53,578 nt of DNA, taken from NCBI GenBank assembly GCA_964419225.1, contig CAYQPF010000018.1, positions 1 to 53,578 on the forward strand, written 5' to 3'. Position numbers and translations under genes: made by a program. Of the stretch, positions 15,801 to 22,632 are shown in pieces. Under the pieces are notes generated by a model that did no database searches, was not told where the DNA came from, and was given only the letters and a program-made list of their open reading frames with translations. Positions within the stretch are counted from its first letter, which is position 1. Each line of letters begins with the position of its first letter. Source of the stretch: CAYQPF01 sp964419225 (GTDB lineage: Bacteria; Cloacimonadota; Cloacimonadia; Cloacimonadales; CAYQPF01).

Positions 15801-16651
15801 CTACTGACAGGATTTTCGTGTGAATATGGTACACCAAACTGTACCAGCATGCTTAAGCCTTTTTGATCAAAATCGAGGCATCCATTGAGATATCCTTTAA
15901 AAAACCTGAGATTAATGAGAATATTGCAGATAATTTGTTCTGTATCTGACTGATTTTGGAGCCCGATGAAGATTGAGATGATATCCCTGAATTCACTTTT
16001 TACTTCTTTTTCCAGCAAAGAATTCGGCAGAAAAGCCTGTAATATTTTCTTTAATTGTAACTGATCCAATTTAGTTACTGCCAGAGGTTTTGTTCTATGT
16101 ATTTTGGGGATTACAGGATAGTTTTCACTATTGCCAAAGAGATCATGATTTTCCAGATACGCAGCTTGCATCGCTTTAGTTATAGCTTCACCACCCATGA
16201 AATAAGTAAAAAATCCCTCAGAGCCGATAATTCTCCAATCAAATGTTCCCTTACCTAAACCAATTTTAAGAGACACAGAATATTCACCGTATTTAGTTTG
16301 AATTTTTAGATTGTTCCTGAAATGATTTGAGATGTTCAACAAACAAATTTGGGTGTGTACCTCTACTTCCTGACAATTCTGACCTCTGACCTCAAACAAA
16401 GCAGTAATAGCATCTCCTGCAAAAGCTGAAATAAATCCATTTTGCTGATAGATTTCTTTAATAATAAAGTCAAAAACACTATTAACAATCGAGGAAATAA
16501 TCTCTGCACCTTCTTTTCCATTTCGCATTAACTGCCTTGTCATAGAGGTAAAACCGGAAATATCCATAAATAGAGCAATGGCTTCACCACTACCGGAGTT
16601 AATGGTATTTATAAATTTATTTCTGATAAAATCAGGCAGGAAATTTTGCAT
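12824..16651 (-). CDS. Soluble-adenylyl-cyclase-like protein: two cyclase domains, AAA ATPase, TPR tail
   Basis: A 1275-residue class III cyclase with the layout of animal soluble adenylyl cyclase. Domain 1 (about 20-190) has metal-binding Asp30 in LFMDISGFTSM and Asp80 in AFAGDAITALF, but its transition-state positions are Ile and Met (GGEAITKAM). Domain 2 (about 215-385) lacks the aspartates but has Asn328, Arg332 and base-reading Thr321 in YTCIGNTVNLSAR. The two should form one composite site. A P-loop ATPase follows (GAPGIGKS, Walker A Lys428; Walker B ISDLHWMD, Asp554), then TPR-like helices to the end. Animal enzymes bind bicarbonate with Lys95 and Arg176; the matching positions here are Ala76 and Met, so bicarbonate control is unlikely. 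Its start overlaps the cyclic-nucleotide-binding gene by 20 nt. Cyclase activity is inferred. Confidence 0.9.
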   Translation of the reverse strand: MQNFLPDFIRNKFINTINSGSGEAIALFMDISGFTSMTRQLMRNGKEGAEIISSIVNSVFDFIIKEIYQQNGFISAFAGDAITALFEVRGQNCQEVEVHTQICLLNISNHFRNNLKIQTKYGEYSVSLKIGLGKGTFDWRIIGSEGFFTYFMGGEAITKAMQAAYLENHDLFGNSENYPVIPKIHRTKPLAVTKLDQLQLKKILQAFLPNSLLEKEVKSEFRDIISIFIGLQNQSDTEQIICNILINLRFFKGYLNGCLDFDQKGLSMLVQFGVPYSHENPVSRALDFILSLKNLEQMKIGMAYGPIFAGKIGNKFRATYTCIGNTVNLSARLMEYADYGQILTDKNIYHYYQISNKYNLLYLQDRNFKGFEAKISVYQLLGKRNLTDLCQYPDYFMGREKELQTINSYIQIDDPFVLFVQGAPGIGKSRLLYEIKKLHFEINWINLYCDEVVKKPFQPFIRYLKQFFLQNPEVPDQENYKCFLKLFHTLTSDPNNIFLKSSERFLLGLLELNSDVDSICDLSPETQYKESQKAILSLIRAVSAQTKTVIEISDLHWMDTESLKLIKSLLKSHKSQILISTRENPLSLLENDQVKQDQIIFLSGLDTENSGKLVQLLAQNKIINEDLKNIIIRQSEGNPFYIEQIVQYLAGQGSELDSSLNTGIPDSISNTILSRIDRLSEELRELIKYSAVYGKEFNANIINLFFQNNAKLEQLLWEGQFEDLWIPLGEKVFSFKHSYVRESVYQLLSTKDLISIHKHIARHLKSEFGNKSSFYPDIAYHYLKTYQLSDPKQRKEDNLLDQTLEYLVKAAKNQAGKYLIDSFFSYCESIYQLFGFSPEKTIKLSQKTLHDSKKMNYLLNILRLNADVCINIGRLKDAYDLYKRGLEISIKIKNNDLRIEYLVENGNIQHLLGEYQKSMKTLEIAIAEIAQSKNPVLKGVAYNAMGNLHISMGNYPESISNYMNAIKFYDKHSVSYMRNIANIGMAYLNMGKIRKSEKFFQKWLEFGIKKNDKFDISNAYIMLVQVMRFRNEWELSLDYLEKALPLALEIHSQFSIAKIYGLFFDYYVHSMDYPKAFEFGLKNYRIIKEMNWDEGLACILISLPDACLKYGDLVMADQLSQEAMDFYSHYNFDNYYSCIIAQRISTLACLGHFQSALTLYNDYQTMNKEHITVDICLYLNTAFYYSQIMLDMDKEKNFKKLLTLPITGVNEYDLVDYLKRLVSLGESQFPSYRKRYLARLEKIWLRLTIISQQSRFREFLRTNFPELVNQLTIYH

Positions 16652-17114
16652 TTAAGGCCTCTTGCCTTGGTAAAACATAATTATTAAACATAATTGAAAT
16701 CAGGTTTTTATATAAGAGAATAGCTAATTTAGGGTTAGCTTTTTCTATAAGTTCAAATATTTGATTAGTATATCGGACAACCACACAGTCTGTTTTGCAC
16801 TTAATTGAAGCTGTTCTGTTAATATTCAGCAGGATACCAATTTCACCGAAAATACTTAGGTCAGGGATTTCATTGAGATTAAGGACATTAGTAATAATTC
16901 CGGGGCTTTGCTTGTAAGCGATTAAATTTCCTCTCAAATTTATATAGAAATAATCACTGGGAGAATCTTCTTTAAATACTACAGAATCTTTATGAAGAAC
17001 CAGTTTTTCCCCTCTGTTCAAAAGCCATTGAATATCCAATAAATCGATGTCTTTAAACAGGTTAACATTGTTTCTCAACTTGATTAACAAATCAGTATTG
17101 ATGCGTGTTTCCAT
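16632..17114 (-). CDS. Stand-alone cyclic-nucleotide-binding (CRP/PKA-type) domain protein
   Basis: A 160-residue cNMP-binding fold. LFKDIDLLDIQWLL starts the domain, and FGEIGILLNINRTASI is the phosphate-binding cassette with its Glu and Arg intact, so cyclic nucleotide binding is plausible. No helix-turn-helix follows, so it is not a CRP-type regulator, and no kinase or channel is fused. AGGAG precedes ATG 17114. Its stop overlaps the cyclase start by 20 nt, and its own start overlaps the GrpB gene end by 23 nt. It probably binds the product of the downstream cyclase and acts on a partner protein or as feedback; that is inference. Confidence 0.88.
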   Translation of the reverse strand: METRINTDLLIKLRNNVNLFKDIDLLDIQWLLNRGEKLVLHKDSVVFKEDSPSDYFYINLRGNLIAYKQSPGIITNVLNLNEIPDLSIFGEIGILLNINRTASIKCKTDCVVVRYTNQIFELIEKANPKLAILLYKNLISIMFNNYVLPRQEALNAKFPA

Positions 17115-17649
17115 TAACCTGCTCCTGCAAAGCCAGTTTGAGAATTTTATTTACAAAATCACCTTTGGCTTCTGAATAAAGCAATCTTTTTTGACGATAT
17201 TGCTCAGCTAGTACAATCTTTAATTGATAATATTCTTCAGCATAATCTATATTAGCTATGAGGTAATCCCTAAAAAGAATTTTTTCCACCCAGAATTTGC
17301 TTTTGTACTCAACAAGGTGAATTTGATGGGATATTTTGCCATTGGAGAACCTATAAAAAAATCTTCTGTCGGGAACAGAGTTCTCGAAAACCTGATCATA
17401 TATGTAATCAATTTGCCACAAAGCTTCACGCACAGTATCAAACTGAGCCAGGTCATCAATACCTATCATCAGGTCAATAATAGGTTTAGCTGGCATAAGA
17501 GGAATGGCTGTACTGCCGATATGTTCTATATGCAATTTCATATTAGGTAAAACTTCTGAGATTCTTTTTTTCTCTTGATGAAATGCCAAAAGCCACAGAG
17601 GATTGTAGTCTTCCAGTTCCACAGGATGTTTAACAAATTCATCAGTCAT
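17092..17649 (-). CDS. GrpB-family nucleotidyltransferase-fold protein
   Basis: A 185-residue GrpB/UPF0157 protein. Characteristic blocks are VELEDYNPLWLLAFHQEKKR, HIEHIGSTAIPLMPAKPIID (GS motif of the nucleotidyltransferase fold with the metal Asp at the end) and SHQIHLVEYKSKFW. Biochemical function is poorly known for the family. A TTG at 17679 would extend it, but ATG 17649 in the overlap ATGACTGA with the MFS stop is the natural coupled start. It lies between the MFS gene and the cyclic-nucleotide-binding gene, overlapping both. A role in cyclic nucleotide signalling cannot be shown from sequence. Confidence 0.85.
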   Translation of the reverse strand: MTDEFVKHPVELEDYNPLWLLAFHQEKKRISEVLPNMKLHIEHIGSTAIPLMPAKPIIDLMIGIDDLAQFDTVREALWQIDYIYDQVFENSVPDRRFFYRFSNGKISHQIHLVEYKSKFWVEKILFRDYLIANIDYAEEYYQLKIVLAEQYRQKRLLYSEAKGDFVNKILKLALQEQVNGNTHQY

Positions 17650-18853
17650 TTTTAGCAGCCTGAGGTAAGTCTTTCCCAAAAATGATAAAATAAATTGTGC
17701 CTAGCACACCAAAAACAAAAGCAGCAATTAAATTAAGCTGAGGAGATAATTGCCATAACCAGGCTCCTCCAAAAGCTGCTATGGAGACAATAACATCTCT
17801 GATCAAATAGTATAAGCCAAAAGTACCGGCTTTTTTATCCTCATCTGCCAAATCCATGATCAAAGCCTTCCGGGTCGGCTCGCCAAACTCTTTCAAACCT
17901 CTGATCACAAAAGCTAAAACAAAGCCCCAGAAAGTGGAACTGAAAATCAGAATCAGAGGGAAGAGACTGAAAAAGACAAAGGTCATGGCTACAAAGGGTT
18001 TTTTAGTGCTTTTGTCAGCATAATAAGCCACGGGAATATAAATCAACATAGCTGTAACCATTTCGATAGTAGTTAAAATTCCAAACTGAACTGCAGATAT
18101 TTTATGAATTTTCATCACCCATACGACAGCAAAAGCGTAGGGAATTTGTTCACAAAAGCGGATTAAGATGTCGGAGGTCAGTAAATTCTGCAGGTCTTTG
18201 TTGAAATATTTCCACAGAGAAAAAGGGTTCTTTTCAGCCTTTTTGGTTGTTTGATCTTCCTTAATTACTATTTGTTGAATAATCATGGCAATTACACCCA
18301 GGATAAAGGCAACAACAAAAGCAAGACGGATTCCATCAGTTTCACCATATAGTTTGATAAACAATCCGCCTAATAAAGGACCAAGGGCCATAGGTAAACG
18401 CCGTACCAAAGAATGCATGGATACACCCATGGTCCGTTTAGTCTTGGGCAAAACGGAAGAGACCATACTCATAGATGCAGGTAAAGAGATGGCAGTCCAG
18501 GATAAAAAGAAAATAGATCCAATAACTACAGCCTGCCAGTAAGGAAAAATAATCACTATAGCATATCCGAATAAAGCCAACAGATTAAAGACAAGCAGTG
18601 CTTTCTTGTATCCAAGCCGATCACTGAGATACCCTCCCGGGAAGGAATATAGGGCATTCAGCAGATTATTCATGCCGTTCAGTAAACCGATGGATAAAGT
18701 TCCACCACCCAATGCGAGCAGATAGATTGGCAGAAAGCGTTCGGACAGCTTCTCCCCCATACCCACCAGAATCACCATCAGCAGCAAAGCTGTAAAGCTC
18801 TGTCTCAAGGCAAAGAAATCAACTATTCTTCGGAAAATACTTTTATTACTCAT
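17642..18853 (-). CDS. Major facilitator superfamily transporter
   Basis: A 403-residue membrane protein with about 12 hydrophobic segments, matching the MFS length. Motif A appears after helix 2 as GGYLSDRLGYKKAL, with a weaker counterpart in the second half (AYYADKSTKKPF). Substrate cannot be told; drug efflux or sugar-type permeases both fit. It is the first gene of an overlapping four-gene minus-strand operon with grpB-like, cNMP-binding and cyclase genes. A long hydrophilic loop near 190-210 (KEDQTTKKAEKN) separates the two halves. Confidence 0.88.
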   Translation of the reverse strand: MSNKSIFRRIVDFFALRQSFTALLLMVILVGMGEKLSERFLPIYLLALGGGTLSIGLLNGMNNLLNALYSFPGGYLSDRLGYKKALLVFNLLALFGYAIVIIFPYWQAVVIGSIFFLSWTAISLPASMSMVSSVLPKTKRTMGVSMHSLVRRLPMALGPLLGGLFIKLYGETDGIRLAFVVAFILGVIAMIIQQIVIKEDQTTKKAEKNPFSLWKYFNKDLQNLLTSDILIRFCEQIPYAFAVVWVMKIHKISAVQFGILTTIEMVTAMLIYIPVAYYADKSTKKPFVAMTFVFFSLFPLILIFSSTFWGFVLAFVIRGLKEFGEPTRKALIMDLADEDKKAGTFGLYYLIRDVIVSIAAFGGAWLWQLSPQLNLIAAFVFGVLGTIYFIIFGKDLPQAAKND

Positions 18854-19011
18854 GGTTTTATTTAATACAAACTAATTCTGAGCGTCAAGTTTAAAATTTT
18901 ATAAGGGAAATAGATGAGTTAGATTTGTTCTATTTTTGCCCATAATATTGATTTATTCTGTTTCTTATACCATCCACCAAATAAATTTATTATCTCTTTT
19001 CCCCCCTTATC

Positions 19012-19043
19012 ATTAACAACTAACAACTAACAACTAATAACTA
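19012..19043. repeat. GTTAGTT heptamer array, copy 2 (inverted)
   Basis: AACAACTAACAACTAACAAC and following AACTAATAACT are the reverse complement of the heptamer arrays elsewhere. It lies in the 287-nt gap between the divergent MFS and lysS genes. Confidence 0.85.
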
Positions 19044-19087
19044 TCCCTCATCTTTCTTGACAATTCTTCCCTGATATTAGTTTTTGC

Positions 19088-19108
19088 ATTAAACCTATAA
19101 GGTTTAAT
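19088..19108. promoter_or_regulatory. Perfect palindrome ATTAAACCT-ATA-AGGTTTAAT upstream of lysS
   Basis: Two 9-nt arms flank ATA, 32 nt before the lysS ATG. The perfect symmetry and position in the leader suggest an operator or a small hairpin; no T-run follows. A TTGACA lies upstream at 19057-19062 but without a well-spaced -10. Function is inferred. Confidence 0.5.
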
Positions 19109-19140
19109 AATTAATAAGTGCCTGAAAGGAAAGTAATAAA

Positions 19141-20634
19141 ATGCAACAAGATAATCAAATTCTCAAAATGAGAAAAGAAAAATTACAGAAGTTACGAGAA
19201 TTAGGAGTGGATCCATATCCAACCACCAGTAACAGAACACACAAGATCATTCAGCTTTTGGATAATGAGAAAGAATATGCTGAGAAAGAACAGCGTGTCA
19301 GTATATGCGGTCGTATCTTTACCATGCGTCGTCAGGGTAAGATTGGTTTTGCCAAGATCAGTGATGATTCCGGTAAGATTCAGGCATTTGTCCGCAGCGA
19401 TAATGTCGGAGCTGATAATTATGAAATCTTTAAATTATGTGATGCCAGTGATTTTGTCCAAATAGACGGTACCTGTTTCTATACTCAAACAGGTGAATAT
19501 TCTGTTAATGCAGAAAAAGTAACTTTATTGAGCAAGAATATGCGTCCTATTCCTGCAGTAAAAGAAAAAGTAGAAGATGGAAAAGTCATTCGCTATGATG
19601 AATTTGCTGATATAGAATTACGCTACCGTAAAAGATATCTGGATCTGTTATTGAATCCTGAAAATAAAAAAGTATTCGAAACCAGATCAAAGATCATCCG
19701 ACTCATCCGTAACTGGCTGGAAAATAAAGGTTTTCTGGAAGTGGAAACTCCCATCCTCCAACCTCTTTACGGTGGTGCTAATGCCCGTCCTTTTACTACT
19801 CACCATAATACTCTCGATATGGATCTCTACTTAAGAATCGCTACTGAATTATACTTAAAAAGACTCATCGTCGGCGGGTTCGAAAGAGTATTTGAAATAG
19901 GCAAGAATTTCCGTAATGAAGGTATGGACAGAAGTCACAATCCTGAATTTACTCTGATGGAACTTTATCAGGCTTTCAGTGATCTGGACGGCATGATTGA
20001 CCTTACTCAGAATTTGATGCATGATGTGGCTCTGGAAGTATTGGGAACTGTTAAATTCGACTTTAATGGGCAGGAAATAGATTTTTCTCTCCCTTGGAGA
20101 GCAGTTCCAATGACTGAACTCATCAAAGAACACACAGGTTTCGATGCCTCTGATTTCAATTATGACAAGATCAAAGGGTTCTGTAAACAACATAAAATAG
20201 AAGTTGATCCCCATGCCGGCCCGGGTAAATTAATTACCGAGATCTTCGATCATTTTGTGGAAGGAAAACTAATCCAGCCGACCTTCGTGACAGATTTTCC
20301 GACCGAAGTCTCCCCTCTGGCTAAAAAGAATCCCAAGAATCCTCAACTCACGGAAAGATTCGAATTGTTCATCAACGGATGTGAATATGCCAATGCCTTT
20401 ACTGAGTTGAATGATCCTCTCGATCAGCGGGAAAGACTGGAAGATCAGGCTAAGAAAAGAGAATTAGGTGACTTGGAAGCTAATGTAGTGGATGAAGATT
20501 TCCTCGAAGCTCTCGAATACGGTATGCCTCCAATGGGCGGATTGGGTATCGGTATCGACAGATTTATTATGCTTCTCACCAATAATACTTCCATCAAGGA
20601 AATTATTTTCTTCCCTCAGATGAAACCGGAATAG
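19141..20634 (+). CDS. lysS: Lysyl-tRNA synthetase, class II
   Basis: It charges tRNA-Lys with lysine using ATP. The 497 residues have an N-terminal OB-fold anticodon-binding domain (about 50-150, VSICGRIFTMRRQGKIGFAK) and a class II core. Motif 2 is FRNEGMDRSHNPEFTLMELY and motif 3 GLGIGIDRFIMLL; TRSKIIRLIRNWLENKGFLE and EVETPILQPLYGGANARPF belong to motif 1. Length is normal for the bacterial enzyme. GAAAGGA precedes ATG 19141. Its TAG stop is the first triplet of a GTTAGTT-type repeat, and a terminator follows at 20681-20706. Confidence 0.97.
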   Translation: MQQDNQILKMRKEKLQKLRELGVDPYPTTSNRTHKIIQLLDNEKEYAEKEQRVSICGRIFTMRRQGKIGFAKISDDSGKIQAFVRSDNVGADNYEIFKLCDASDFVQIDGTCFYTQTGEYSVNAEKVTLLSKNMRPIPAVKEKVEDGKVIRYDEFADIELRYRKRYLDLLLNPENKKVFETRSKIIRLIRNWLENKGFLEVETPILQPLYGGANARPFTTHHNTLDMDLYLRIATELYLKRLIVGGFERVFEIGKNFRNEGMDRSHNPEFTLMELYQAFSDLDGMIDLTQNLMHDVALEVLGTVKFDFNGQEIDFSLPWRAVPMTELIKEHTGFDASDFNYDKIKGFCKQHKIEVDPHAGPGKLITEIFDHFVEGKLIQPTFVTDFPTEVSPLAKKNPKNPQLTERFELFINGCEYANAFTELNDPLDQRERLEDQAKKRELGDLEANVVDEDFLEALEYGMPPMGGLGIGIDRFIMLLTNNTSIKEIIFFPQMKPE

Positions 20635-20661
20635 TTAGTTGTTAATAGTTAGTGGTTAATG
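20632..20661 (+). repeat. GTTAGTT-type repeat, copy 3, containing the lysS stop codon
   Basis: TAGTTAGTTGTTAATAGTTA and the following GTGGTTAATG begin exactly at the lysS TAG stop (20632-20634), so the repeat family touches or supplies the stop codon. Confidence 0.75.
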
Positions 20662-20680
20662 AGAAAACACATAAATATAT

Positions 20681-20706
20681 AGGCGGCCGTAAGGTCGCCT
20701 TTTTTT
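20681..20706 (+). terminator. Intrinsic terminator of lysS
   Basis: AGGCGGCC pairs with GGTCGCCT (one G-T pair) around the GNRA-like loop GTAA, followed by seven Ts (20700-20706). Strong and correctly placed after lysS. Confidence 0.92.
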
Positions 20707-20730
20707 GTTTTACAGAGCAAAAACCCGAAC

Positions 20731-20759
20731 TTGACAGCATCATCCAACTTGAATATTTT
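20731..20759 (+). promoter_or_regulatory. Sigma70-type promoter of the AlbA-domain gene
   Basis: TTGACA (20731-20736) and TATTTT (20754-20759) are separated by exactly 17 nt, between the lysS terminator and the next gene. Transcription would start near 20766, so translation must start downstream of that. Confidence 0.6.
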
Positions 20760-20809
20760 TGATTTTGTATATAAGATTGATTGGCTTAATGTGTCTATGG
20801 AGGCTGAAA

Positions 20810-21967
20810 TTGAAAGACAATGAATTATTGGATCTTATTCAATGCGGAGAAACAAGTACGGTTCAGTTTAAAAAAAAACTGACCTCTGCAGATGCTTTTG
20901 CCGCAGAGATGACAGCCATGTCCAATTCCCTCGGAGGAATGATTCTGCTCGGTATTGAAGACAAAACCGGTGAAATTAAAGGCTTAAGTAATCCTGAAAT
21001 TCATGATTATCTCACGAAAATAGGAAATATTGCCACAAACAATGTTATTCCAATTATTTATATAAAGACAGAAGTAATGGTTATTAATACGAATAAAATC
21101 CTTGTTATTCACATTGAAGAAGGAATCAATAAACCATACAAAGACCGGAATGGAGTCATTTGGATCAAGCAGGGCTCTGATAAAAGAAAACTAACTGATA
21201 ATGCAGAACTCTTAAGATTATTTCAAAAAAGCAGCAATTTGTCTATCGATGAAATGTTGATTTATAATACCAATATTGATGATGTTCATAAAGACAAATT
21301 CTCGGAATACTATCTGAAGGAATTCGGAGAAGAATTGGAAAACAGTAATTTGGATTATGCCAAAATCCTAACCAACATCAGTATAATGCGGGATAATAAA
21401 TTAACCTTAGGCGGTCTTCTCTTTTTCGGAAAAAAACCGCAGCAGTTTAAACCGATATTTTGTATCAAAGCTGTTTCTTTTTTTGGTAATGAAATTGAGG
21501 GTTCAAACTACAGAGACAGTAAGGATATTGAAGGTACGATTCCTGATATATTTGATCAGGCAATGTCCTTTTTCCAGTCAAATTTAAAGCAAATCCAAAA
21601 CGGACAAAACTTTAACTCTGTCGGTATTCTGGAAATATCTAAAATAGCTATCGAAGAATTACTCCAAAATGCTTTAGTTCACAGAGATTATTCCAAGAAT
21701 GCTCCGGTCAGAATTTTTATTTTTGATGACCGTATCGAAATAATCAGTCCCGGCTGTTTGCCCAACAGTCTGACTATTGAGAATATTAAATCTGGAAATG
21801 CTGTTGTGAGAAACAATCTGTTATCTACTTTTTGTGCAAAAACCATGAAATATCGGGGACTAGGTTCTGGGGTTAAAAGAGCGATAAAAGAAGAACCCGC
21901 TCTTGTTTTAATTAACGATATCGAGGGAGAACAATTTATTGTTAAAATCCCAAGGAAAAATATTTAA
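20810..21967 (+). CDS. AlbA_2/Schlafen-type putative DNA-binding ATPase-like protein
   Basis: The N-terminal AlbA_2 (AAA_4) domain is seen in ETSTVQFKKKLTSADAFAAE, NSLGGMILLGIEDKTG, and IWIKQGSDKRKLT; the C-terminal half has the ATPase-like region with ELLQNALVHRDYSKNAPVRI, IISPGCLPNSLT and GLGSGVKRAI. Proteins of this type have been called transcriptional regulators or helicase-related and are often accessory genes. TTG 20810 is preferred because TGGAGG at 20798-20803 is 6 nt upstream and gives the usual start MKDNELLDLIQCGE; ATG 20789 is the alternative. A good promoter lies at 20731-20759. The gene stands alone beside a broken rhuM, consistent with an accessory spot. Confidence 0.85.
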   Translation: MKDNELLDLIQCGETSTVQFKKKLTSADAFAAEMTAMSNSLGGMILLGIEDKTGEIKGLSNPEIHDYLTKIGNIATNNVIPIIYIKTEVMVINTNKILVIHIEEGINKPYKDRNGVIWIKQGSDKRKLTDNAELLRLFQKSSNLSIDEMLIYNTNIDDVHKDKFSEYYLKEFGEELENSNLDYAKILTNISIMRDNKLTLGGLLFFGKKPQQFKPIFCIKAVSFFGNEIEGSNYRDSKDIEGTIPDIFDQAMSFFQSNLKQIQNGQNFNSVGILEISKIAIEELLQNALVHRDYSKNAPVRIFIFDDRIEIISPGCLPNSLTIENIKSGNAVVRNNLLSTFCAKTMKYRGLGSGVKRAIKEEPALVLINDIEGEQFIVKIPRKNI

Positions 21968-22064
21968 ACAATTTAGTAAAGCCAACCTCTAAAAAGATTT
22001 CACCAAAAATCTCATTAAAACCTCTACTGAACTTTTCTGTTCAATTTCCTAAAAATCAAAACCT

Positions 22065-22424
22065 TCAAAATCTCTTTCTCATGTCCGTGTTCGTCAGTGT
22101 TAGTCCGTGATAGTCTGTGTACCCACACCTACTCCTGACTCTGAATCCGATCGCCAGAACCATTTCCAATGAATAGAATGTAACATTATATTCCTTCCCG
22201 TCCGGGGCAGTTGTAAAGTAATTCTTTACAACTGAATTAGACTCTAATTCTTTTTCTTCCAATATATTAGCAATGTGTTGACCTATATTTTTCTTCGAGG
22301 TGTCAAAAAGTTCTGCTAACTGATTTTGATTCATCCAGACCATACCATTCTTGGCAAACAAGGATACTGAAGCCTTTCCATCAGCAGTATTGTAAATAAT
22401 AATATTCTGTTTTTCTGTTTCCAT
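22065..22424 (-). pseudogene. Truncated RhuM-family gene, tail made of repeat DNA
   Basis: The first 100 residues match the start of RhuM-like proteins: IIIYNTADGKASVSLFAKNG, VWMNQNQLAELFDTSKKNIG, VVKNYFTTAPDGKEYNV and LAIGFRVRS. RhuM proteins are usually about 300 residues or more; this one stops at 119. The last residues (about 102-115) are encoded by an ACACGGAC/ACAGAC-type repeat (22083-22120), which replaces the expected continuation. ATG 22424 has an AGGAG-type site. RhuM proteins were first noted in a Salmonella pathogenicity island and often accompany mobile or defence genes. The remnant may be non-functional. Confidence 0.75.
22083..22120 (-). repeat. ACACGGAC/ACAGACT-type dispersed repeat, copy 1
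   Basis: On the minus strand it reads ACACAGACTATCACGGACTA, then ACACTGACGAACACGGAC. A related stretch occurs at 25894-25940. Here it forms the 3' end of the broken rhuM gene. Confidence 0.7.
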
Positions 22425-22632
22425 ACCAAGAACTCCTCTTATTTGTTACAGCAAAATCGACTTTGCATAACTAAATAACAAATATCATTTAAAACTCTTG
22501 TGTCTATTAAAATCATCCTAAAAAAATAAGTCATATCCTACGCCAAAAAGAATTTCTTATCTTATTTGACTTGACGTGAAATATTGTGTAAAGCAAATTT
22601 GTTAATAGTAAAAAGATCTTCCTGGAGGAATA

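Noticed and set aside
20759..20809. Longer N-terminus of the AlbA-domain protein from TTG 20759
   Set aside because: That codon overlaps the -10 box of the promoter, and the good ribosome-binding site lies at 20798-20803.
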